Both the position numbers and the translations under genes were made by a program. Under the pieces are notes generated by a model that did not search any database, was not told the DNA's origin, and worked only from the letters and a program-made list of their open reading frames with translations. A stretch of 64,000 nucleotides of DNA from Pseudovirgaria hyperparasitica (Eukaryota; Ascomycota; Dothideomycetes; Acrospermales; Acrospermaceae), in NCBI RefSeq assembly GCF_010093815.1, contig NW_022985555.1, positions 680,186 through 744,185 of the forward strand, in the 5' to 3' direction. Numbering within the stretch: the first letter of the stretch is position 1; each line of letters starts with the position of its first letter. Below are positions 57,004 to 64,000 of this stretch, piece after piece.

Positions 57004-59685
57004 TCAATCCCTTAGATTCTCGACCAAAATCCATATCTCATCGGCAACATCCACGTTACTTCTCTCGTTGCTCCTTTCACTCGGCATGTTGGCCATCTCC
57101 GCCTCTGATATCATCGCCCGCGCCGCTGCCTTCTCATCAACCTCCAACCCACCCGCCACGCTCGCACTCGCACTCATGCCCACAGGCACCCCCTTCTCCA
57201 TACTCCTGTCCAGCTCCCTCTCCATATCCTTCCTCCACCCTTTCAACTCCTTGACACTCGCCTTGTACACATCCCTAATCCTCTTCCTCTCCTCCTTCCA
57301 CCTCCTCCTCTCCGCCTTGATATCCCTCCTGCCCTTGCCCCTCGCCCGCACACCTCCACCAGTCGCGAGCTCGACATCCGCAGCGGCGGTGCCAGACACG
57401 AGCGCCCTATGTGCTGTATGCAGGCGCACGCGGTACTGCTTGTGCAAGTCACGCTCCATAGCGCGCACCTGGCGGTGAATATCCCGCTTGGCGACGCTCT
57501 TCGCATGTTTCGTAGTTGCTTTCTGTAGGTCTTTCTGAGCCTTGGCGAGGGCGTGGGCGCGGTCGGCTTCGATTTGGATGGTGGGTATGTGTTTGGACTG
57601 TGACGTGGCGGCGCGTGCATTGATGCTGGCTATGCGTTTGAGGTGCTCTTTCTGGGCGGTCTCGAGAGATGAGGATGAGGATGCGGATGAGGATGATGAT
57701 GAGGAGGACGAGGAGGATATGGAGAGGGCGTCGTCGTTGTCGTTATCATTGTCGTCGACTATGCCGGTTTGTTGGGCATTTGTAGAGTGTCGCGTATGTG
57801 GTCCGCCGGGTCCGGCCAAAGAGACGTGGTGTGCACCGCGTGCAAGCCATGGGTTTCCATATGGGCGGCATCCGCCTCCCCAGGCGCCTCCTCGTCCGGC
57901 ATATGGACCAGCAGAGCCACCGAACGGAGCAGTACCGAATGGACCACCGAATGGCGATCTTCCAAAGGGACCGCCAGGTCTACATACAGCACCAAATGGA
58001 CCGCCGAACGGTGCACGGCCAAACGGTCCTCCCATCGAGGGTCCCCAACGGTTACCATAGCCTCGTCGCGCTCCCTGTGCACTGCTCTCTGCGGACGAGG
58101 CTAGATGTCGGGAGAGTTCCTCAGCATGCTGCGCAGCGGCCTGACCGAATGCTTCACCCTTTTTAGCCATGTCCTGGCCAAACTGCTCGCCCCATTTGCC
58201 GATGCGTGCGCCAAAATCTTCGCCCCAGGCAGCCAATGTCTGGTTGTTTTTGCCGCTGGCTGACTCAGGGGTATCTCGTACCGGGTTGGCTTCGAGAGGG
58301 CGAGGAGCGTGTGGGTGGTTTGAGGGAGAATTCGGTACTGGTCCAGCGTCAAGTTCGAGGGGTTCACGCTCGGCAGGAAGTTCGGAGTGGACGTGGTGTG
58401 GGACATCGTTCTGAACAGGAGAGTGAATTGCTGGGTTGGGCAGCTCTTGAACTGAACGGGTTGCTGGGAGCTCGGATTGTGCGGAATGGTACACAGTTGA
58501 CTCGGGGACACTCTCCTGAACACTTCGGGCAGAGACCGTGTTGGAACGTCGAGGAGCCAAGTGCGCAGCTTGAGCATGCAAAGCAATGGTCTGGGATCCT
58601 GGTTCGGGCACATCGAAGCTGAGAGGTTCGGCAGATGGGTTGAGAACATCTGCTTTCTGCTTTGGATCAGACTCGAATGACCTAATACTCAGAAGAACTT
58701 GACTGATCCGCTCTTCATTGAGCATTCCAAGGGCTGCTAGAAGAGAGCGCAGATCGCTGAGCCTGACTTTCAGACCCCGAGGGGCGAAGAAGCCTTCATT
58801 TGCACCAGCAAGATAGGAAGCCAGGAGACACTCCGAGTTGTCAAATTCAGCCGCATTCTCCGAAGAGAAGCCTTCAAGGCGACAGATGACATTGAGTCCA
58901 TCTATGAAAGCAGCGAATTGCTCAGGATTGATGGCGTGAAAATTGAGTGCTTTGCTGTATGCCCTCAAGAATTGTGTGGATCCGTTTACTAGCGAAGATG
59001 GTGGGATTGCAATTTTCCGCGAGAGTTCTGGCGCTCTTTGGACATCCGGGTCTGGTTCTGTCAAAGTGAATGATAATGCTTGCTCCAGAATATTCTCCCT
59101 CGGGTCTCGGTGCTGTTGGGCGGGCTGTGCATTCCGGACGCCAGATGTGACCGAGCCATAGCTAGGTAGCTGATTTACAGCAATATTCGATTGCTGTCCA
59201 GCTGCAGTGTCATCCACAGGAATATTGTCCCTGCTCACATTGCCACGTCCTGAGACATGGGTGTTTTGATTGCTGCTCAGAGGAATGGGTAAGGAATCAT
59301 CGTATACCATTCGATTCAAAGAGAAGCTTCGCTGTAGGTCGCCCACGTCCCCATCTGGCTGGACACGTGTTTCAGCTGGAGGCGCGCGATAGAGACTAGA
59401 ACCATTCCCTGAGGGGACCGAGGCTTGCGCTTGCTCGTAGGTTGGAGGGAGGTCATCATAGTGAGGGCCGTCTTCTGAAGCTTCGGGAGTATGGATGTGT
59501 TGTGCACTGTCGCCAAACTCGGAATCGGACTCGTAATGCGTCGTTGAGCGAGGAGTGAATGGAGGATTCGAGTTTGATAGTGTCCTGTTGTTTGCTGTGT
59601 TTGGGGTGAGAGGAGAGACTAGACCGGCCATGTCGGTTGGGTTGTTGTGGTCCATGACTGAGGGGCTGAGGGGGGAGCTTGCCAT
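57004..59685 (-). CDS. RfeF-like PPxY protein with Phe-Gly-Gly repeats
   Basis: Single exon, 893 residues, starting at the ATG ending at 59685. The N-terminus is disordered with a PPTY motif (80-83, DLPPTYEQAQ), a predicted ligand for WW domains such as those of Rsp5-type ubiquitin ligases. A conserved central block (IPPSSLVNGSTQFLRAYSKAL, then INPEQFAAFIDGLNVI, later GFFAPRGLKVRL) matches the fungal family containing Aspergillus RfeF, which I recall as a reported activator of flocculation genes in yeast. It continues with amphipathic repeats (WGEDFGARIGKWGEQFG), then a low-complexity array of GGPFG/APFGG units (coding about 57.9-58.05 kb), a run of serines, and a long basic-acidic coiled coil to the end. 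It may be an adaptor rather than a DNA-binding factor, since no DNA-binding domain is visible. Family assignment is from memory. Confidence 0.75.
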   Translation of the reverse strand: MASSPLSPSVMDHNNPTDMAGLVSPLTPNTANNRTLSNSNPPFTPRSTTHYESDSEFGDSAQHIHTPEASEDGPHYDDLPPTYEQAQASVPSGNGSSLYRAPPAETRVQPDGDVGDLQRSFSLNRMVYDDSLPIPLSSNQNTHVSGRGNVSRDNIPVDDTAAGQQSNIAVNQLPSYGSVTSGVRNAQPAQQHRDPRENILEQALSFTLTEPDPDVQRAPELSRKIAIPPSSLVNGSTQFLRAYSKALNFHAINPEQFAAFIDGLNVICRLEGFSSENAAEFDNSECLLASYLAGANEGFFAPRGLKVRLSDLRSLLAALGMLNEERISQVLLSIRSFESDPKQKADVLNPSAEPLSFDVPEPGSQTIALHAQAAHLAPRRSNTVSARSVQESVPESTVYHSAQSELPATRSVQELPNPAIHSPVQNDVPHHVHSELPAEREPLELDAGPVPNSPSNHPHAPRPLEANPVRDTPESASGKNNQTLAAWGEDFGARIGKWGEQFGQDMAKKGEAFGQAAAQHAEELSRHLASSAESSAQGARRGYGNRWGPSMGGPFGRAPFGGPFGAVCRPGGPFGRSPFGGPFGTAPFGGSAGPYAGRGGAWGGGCRPYGNPWLARGAHHVSLAGPGGPHTRHSTNAQQTGIVDDNDNDNDDALSISSSSSSSSSSSASSSSSLETAQKEHLKRIASINARAATSQSKHIPTIQIEADRAHALAKAQKDLQKATTKHAKSVAKRDIHRQVRAMERDLHKQYRVRLHTAHRALVSGTAAADVELATGGGVRARGKGRRDIKAERRRWKEERKRIRDVYKASVKELKGWRKDMERELDRSMEKGVPVGMSASASVAGGLEVDEKAAARAMISEAEMANMPSERSNERSNVDVADEIWILVENLRD

Positions 59686-60337
59686 GGATGGTGGGGCAAA
59701 GCGGAATATAATGAATACGTATGTTCAACTCGCCGGGCCAAGATAGACTGAGTGGTAGTAAGATGCGAAAGTAAAGAGTGTAAGAGAAGTGATAATTAGT
59801 AGTTATTATGTATCCTTGTATAGCAGAAGGAAGCCTGACTTAGGCTCATTAGCTGGGGACCGCGTCACCAGCTAACATTACGTAGATCTTCACAAGGCGG
59901 TGCAATTGTCTCCCCGCTGCCTGACTTCGTGGCTTGCCTCGGCCGTAAACAATTGCGCGTCCTCTGTTTGTTTGGTGTTCCAGCTGGGGCCAATCTATAT
60001 CTTGATGCAACTGTTGGAACTGCTAACAGAATAAGGATCAATATCATGCTGCGAGTGACGCATTCGCTAAGCTTTGTGGGTCGCAAGGAGTTGGCAAAGC
60101 TTATTCACATCTACGACCATAAGCTGTCCATTCGATCCCATGACTGACCTGGTATGCAGCAAGTTTCGATTCAATTATTGTCATATTAGGGCTTCAGATG
60201 TTAGTAGTCGTATGGGTGCCAAATCGCAGCCAAGGTGTCAAAGTGCTCGCTCCTACACGTAACGCCATGCTCATGATGCTCCAAACACAGACAACCTTGG
60301 GTATCCACCACACCGTTCGAACGGTAAAAGAAGCCAA
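59686..60337. other. Intergenic region
   Basis: Promoter of the RfeF-like gene and 3' flank of the Rab gene. No supported gene. Confidence 0.5.
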
Positions 60338-61417
60338 TCAACAGCATCCACCTCTTCTTGGCCTCCTAAAGACATCTCCCCAGTCGCCCAAGGAAACCGT
60401 CCCCTGCTTCCCTTTCCTCCTTCTTCTCCGCGTGCCTCCATCGTCGAAGCTCATGCTTGTTCCACTCTTTATGCTCCCTCCATCTTCTCCCCAGAATCCC
60501 CCACTGTCGCCGTATTGTATTCCACTCGCTGGATCATCTGGATCAATCTCTCCTAGCTCAATCTTTGTCAATATCATCCGAGCCAGTCTATTGAATAGCT
60601 CATCCACCCCATCTGCAGTGTAGGCACTGACTTCCACACATACTGGTATAGACACCGCGGGTGATCCTGCCCATCGCGAAGCAGTCTCGACGGGGACCTC
60701 GCGACCGTATGGCGCAGTACTCATTGTAGATTGTGTTCCCAGACCAGAGTAACTTCTCGATACCTTCGGTGTTCTTGGTGTGGGTGACGATGCTGAGTAA
60801 TTGTCGTTCAAATACATTGATGACGATTTCGAGGACAAGCTCGAAGGCGTGTGGGGAGGCAGCGGATCTACACTTTCATTTTCTATATCTGCCTTGTTAC
60901 CAGCCAAGATAACAGTAAGATCTGGAGATGCCAGAGCGCGTGCATCGTTAAGAAAGGTTGGGAGGGCTTGGAAGGAGGCGATCGAAGAGACGTCGTAGAC
61001 GAGGATGGCACCAGCGGCGCCGCGATAGTAAGACCGTGAGACGGACCGGAAGCGTTCAGTACCTGCCGTATCCCAGAGCTTCATTGTATGAGTTCTTGAT
61101 CTGTCCTGTCTTGTTTCGTGTAAATACCTGCAGTTTTATCCGTTTTCTACGTGTGCCTGTGCCGATCTTGACAATCTTTGAGGCGAACTCAACGCCGATA
61201 GTCTGAGAGGATAGTATTCGCCCTGAAACAGGATCAGCAGTGCCCCTCCCACAGCTTGGACGACTCCATACACTCATTCTTTACGAAGCGGTGCAGTAAA
61301 CAAGACCTGCAATGATCAGATCTCCAAATCCCGAATGCCAGTCCCTTTAAAAAGGCTCACGTACTTTCCACATCCACTAGGACCCAGCAGTATCACCTTT
61401 GCGAGGTAGTCGTACAT
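60338..61417 (-). CDS. Rab4-like small GTPase with a long insertion
   Basis: Four exons on the minus strand: 61417-61365, 61306-61272, 61222-61128, 61078-60338, about 307 residues. P-loop GPSGCGKS is split by the first intron; switch I SSQTIGVEF, switch II WDTAGTERFRSVSRSYYRG, base motif GNKAD and SAYT follow. The Gln of the usual Rab DTAGQE is Thr (DTAGTE), so intrinsic GTP hydrolysis may be low. The C-terminus ends GGCC, a double-geranylgeranylation site. The sequence is nearest to Rab4/Ypt of endosome recycling. Between NKAD and SAYT lie about 85 residues, mostly Ser/Pro-rich, against about 30 in ordinary Rabs, and a further Arg/Lys-rich tail precedes the CC. The start MYDYLAK is the first ATG giving a normal Rab N-terminus; upstream in-frame ATGs would add unrelated residues. 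Confidence 0.9.
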
Positions 61418-61928
61418 GCCCCCGAGCTCCTGCTTGCTTATCAGTCTATAGTTCCGCATCGCTTCAAGAGATAGGGTTGTACCTGGTCTCGGGCTGGCTC
61501 CGAGGTCATGGACACGTTTGACGGAGCACGTTTCCGTGCCATTATGAAAGGGGGGTGTGAAGTTAGATATCGGACGTTGTCGTCGAAGATGGACACAGGC
61601 TGAACAACTACCCTGATCCTGATATGAATATGGATCAAGGGTCCGGGTGCACCTTGAAAGTTGGCGTCGTGGCTGCAGATAGGTGGGTCCAAGCGGTGGG
61701 TCGGGCGGCCGCGGTTGACGTCGCAATTCTGGAGCTTGTGATTCCTCCGAATTCTGATGATTAACTCAAGTTCACTACATACTATACAACCTCACGCTTC
61801 AAGCTTCAGTCTGTTCCAGTTGTTTCACCCGGATATCTGGGTTCCACGATCTCGAAAAGATGCTAGCTCATCAGTCTCAGCTCTTCGCTACTTAAGGCGC
61901 TCCTCAGCCCATCCAGTCACTAATTACA
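61418..61928. promoter_or_regulatory. Divergent promoter, Rab GTPase / Mei5
   Basis: 511 bases between divergent start codons; no recognisable motif. The minus-strand frame stays open into it, so the Rab protein might begin slightly further upstream. Confidence 0.45.
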
Positions 61929-62897
61929 ATGTCCACACCACTCCCCAAACGCCGACGTCTCAACGGACCAAGTGCACTACACAAGCCATTCAAGTCACCT
62001 TTCCGTACAGCACTCGCGACGTGTTCAAATCCACCAGACACGCCTCCTTCCAGCGACAACATCGAACCCAAAAGCGACCAGCCCGACGAACCCTCCACAA
62101 CAACCTCAGAACCACGCGCTCAGCCAACAGTCTCCACACCATTCCGCAACCCATACCAACCCTCCACACCATCCACCACAAAGTCACGCCCGCATCCTCC
62201 CCCATTCCGAACTCCCCAGTCAATCGCCCGTCCGAACGCGCCACAGCAAAGTCTTCGCCCTCAACCACAAACATCCCACGTCTCAACACCCACGTCAACC
62301 TCTCTCTCCCTACGCACCTCCCATCTCCGCACCCAGATCCACACTCTCAACCAAGCAATCCAACTGCTCTCCAACCCCGACTCGGACACCCACCTCCTCG
62401 ACCTGACCTCGAAATGGCGCAGCGCATCCCGCCTCGCGGCCGAAGAGCTCTTCGCCTCCTCCCGCGAGCGCGTGCAGCGCATGGGTGGCGTAAGCGCCTG
62501 GAAGGACAAAGAGCGCGAGGGACGCACACGCATGCTCACCTGGGAGGAAGAACGACTCGACGAAGAGAACGGGCTGGAATCTTCGGATTCCGAGGCATCT
62601 GATGACGAGGACGGAGCGAACGACGACGACGGCGACGACGAGGGTGAGAATAAGAGATTGAGTCCAGAGGAGAGAGATATGCGCCGGGAGGCTAGACGTG
62701 AAGCTCGCACCATCGCACGCGAGCGACTGAGTGCGATGAAAGCTCAGATCCGCGAGCGACGACGGGCGGAGGACTACGCAGCGAGTATGGAGGTGAACAG
62801 CGATGAGAGCTTCACCCTGGACATGATGCTGAGGGCATTGAATGTGGATCTGGATGTGATCGGATACTCGAAGGCAGTGCAGGGGTGGGTAGGGTAG
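61929..62897 (+). CDS. Mei5/Dds20 (Sfr1-like) DNA recombination accessory protein
   Basis: Single exon, 322 residues. The N-terminus MSTPLPKRRRLN-GPSALHKPFKSPFR is a typical Mei5/Dds20 signature and includes a basic nuclear localisation signal. A disordered Pro/Ser/Thr-rich stretch follows (to about 120), then the coiled-coil core LRTSHLRTQIHTLNQAIQLL with LTSKWRSASRLAAEELFASS, where this family pairs with Swi5/Sae3. The Swi5-Sfr1 (Sae3-Mei5) complex helps load Rad51/Dmc1 on single-stranded DNA. An acidic Asp/Glu tract (about 220-240) and a second, basic helix (RREARREARTIARERL) precede the C-terminal segment (FTLDMMLRALNVDLDVIGY). Length is usual for filamentous fungi. The start at 61929 gives the conserved N-terminus. 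Confidence 0.88.
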   Translation: MSTPLPKRRRLNGPSALHKPFKSPFRTALATCSNPPDTPPSSDNIEPKSDQPDEPSTTTSEPRAQPTVSTPFRNPYQPSTPSTTKSRPHPPPFRTPQSIARPNAPQQSLRPQPQTSHVSTPTSTSLSLRTSHLRTQIHTLNQAIQLLSNPDSDTHLLDLTSKWRSASRLAAEELFASSRERVQRMGGVSAWKDKEREGRTRMLTWEEERLDEENGLESSDSEASDDEDGANDDDGDDEGENKRLSPEERDMRREARREARTIARERLSAMKAQIRERRRAEDYAASMEVNSDESFTLDMMLRALNVDLDVIGYSKAVQGWVG

Positions 62898-63717
62898 GGT
62901 AGGAGTGAAGACTCCACACGAACATTCAACGGAATCACCCTACAGGAAAACGTGCCATGTAGTACACATGGTTTATTGACGATATGACTTATGCGATATA
63001 TGATATGTCTGATGGGTATGGGATGTACGGCGTTATGGAAAGGACGGCGTAGTATTTGCTATAGATGACGGAGAAGGCAGTATTTGTGAGGTAGGATGAA
63101 TTGCGAGGTAGTTGATTGGAGAGTCAGAATTACACATGTATGATACCCTACATCTTAGTCCTTCTAAGCATGATATTCCCCAGAACAAGTCCTTCGCAAT
63201 GGACAGAATTTTGCCCGCATGGCGCTACAAACAGCGAAAAAATCAAACCCCTGATTTCAAAGTTACGCGCCATACATCTCATTCACGACTTCCCATGGAT
63301 GGGATTCTAGTTGTTTCCCTTTCTAGCTATGTGTTGGTGTTGATATCTTCTCATCTCCTGGAAACGTGCATCACATCACGTTACGCGAACTGCCATTGCA
63401 AACTCCTGATAGTAATGCAACTCGTAGCCCTAAATAAAAGTTCTCTATTTTCCCAGGATATCTCAAAAGTAGATTCTACCGCTCTAACAAGCACCTTTGT
63501 AGGTGTGTGTGTGTGTGTGTGTCTCATATATCCCCATCTCATCTGTACTGCTGCTATACACGCACGTACCAAAAATGCCGCTAGAACTCAAATCCTAAAC
63601 ACATATACCCTTTTCCGCGCGTGGAAAAAACAGATGCTGAAACTCCAAAAAGAAAAGGAAAATCGCTGTCCAGATATGCTGCAAGGTAAAATCGTGATTG
63701 AGAGGTTTGGGGAACGT
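62898..63717. other. Intergenic region with a (GT)10 repeat
   Basis: Convergent space after Mei5; a perfect (GT)10 run lies at 63503-63522. Plus-strand open frames here have no domain. Probably the 3' UTRs of Mei5 and the partial gene on the right. Confidence 0.5.
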
Positions 63718-64000
63718 TCACCCTCTCGCTTCCACCTCCTGAGGCTGGTGTGCTTGCTGTTGTGAGCCGCCATGGTCCTTTATGACTTCGCTCAGCAACG
63801 CCCCTTTACCGACGCCGTCTGAGTCGGAGCTGACTTCCTTGAGCACCTCCTCGCTGTCGTCTGTTGTCCTCAGCGCCACCCAGCCCTTTACGCCCCCCTT
63901 CGTGTCCAAGATCTTCCAATCGCCCCTTTGATCATCGTTGACTACGACTTGTGCGTCGTTATTGTGCTCTTCTTCTTCGCGATCAATCACGCTCGTCGGC
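63718..64000 (-). CDS. Partial gene, C-terminal end, function unknown
   Basis: An open minus-strand frame entering from the right edge and ending at 63718, so only the last 94 residues are visible. It is very acidic (EEEE, DDSEE, SSDSD) with a hydrophilic Gln-rich end. The segment RGDWKILDTKGGVKGWVAL has alternating hydrophobic residues and could be one small beta-rich element. There is no domain I recognise, and the upstream part lies outside the window, so no function is offered. Confidence 0.5.
   Translation of the reverse strand, partial: PTSVIDREEEEHNNDAQVVVNDDQRGDWKILDTKGGVKGWVALRTTDDSEEVLKEVSSDSDGVGKGALLSEVIKDHGGSQQQAHQPQEVEARG

Noticed and set aside
61757-62602. 281-residue plus-strand frame overlapping Mei5
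   Set aside because: Out-of-frame shadow of the Pro/Ser/Thr-rich N-terminal region of the Mei5 gene.

Overview
The window is nuclear DNA of a filamentous ascomycete (Pezizomycotina; a Dothideomycete is my best guess, not proven). Nearly every gene has phase-consistent GT-AG introns of 40-60 bases with a branch-like CTRAC/CTGAC box. Gene content is fungal: SPX-EXS protein, DUF3431, DUF7732, highly reducing polyketide synthase (PKS), Mei5/Sfr1, SREBP-type bHLH. I spliced the genes by eye; exon coordinates are in the entries. I found no convincing tRNA, rRNA or CRISPR.

Left part (1.6-11.6 kb), housekeeping: a SYG1/XPR1-like SPX-EXS protein, a gamma-glutamyltranspeptidase family enzyme, mitochondrial release factor 1 and a DUF3431 membrane protein.

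Accessory block A (12.7-24.1 kb): a small regulator with a Yap-like basic DNA-binding region, no clear leucine zipper and four ankyrin repeats (the bANK layout of ToxE, the HC-toxin cluster regulator); an alpha/beta hydrolase resembling stand-alone polyketide transferases of the fumagillin AF380 type; and, transcribed divergently from it, a seven-exon, about 2385-residue PKS with KS-AT-DH-(degenerate MT)-ER-KR-ACP order. The shared promoter holds three CTCACG cores. This looks like a compact, self-regulated polyketide cluster and is the most interesting part of the window. It is flanked by gene-poor, partly TA-rich DNA.

Middle (24.2-42.1 kb): a two-RRM protein, a secreted CBM32 plus galactose-oxidase-type copper oxidase, a glycine-rich DUF7732 secreted/membrane protein, a 54-residue Cys/His-rich protein, an AMPK-type glycogen-binding-domain protein and a single-exon alpha/beta hydrolase, separated by long stretches without recognisable genes.

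Accessory block B (43.7-50.4 kb): a flavin oxidoreductase, a divergently transcribed secreted berberine-bridge-like FAD oxidase, and an MFS transporter containing a 13-nucleotide exon. These resemble tailoring and export genes, but no backbone enzyme is nearby.

Right part (53.9-64 kb): a six-cysteine small secreted protein, an SREBP-like bHLH factor converging on an RfeF-like PPxY protein, a Rab4-like GTPase divergent from a Mei5/Dds20 recombination protein, and a partial gene cut by the right edge.
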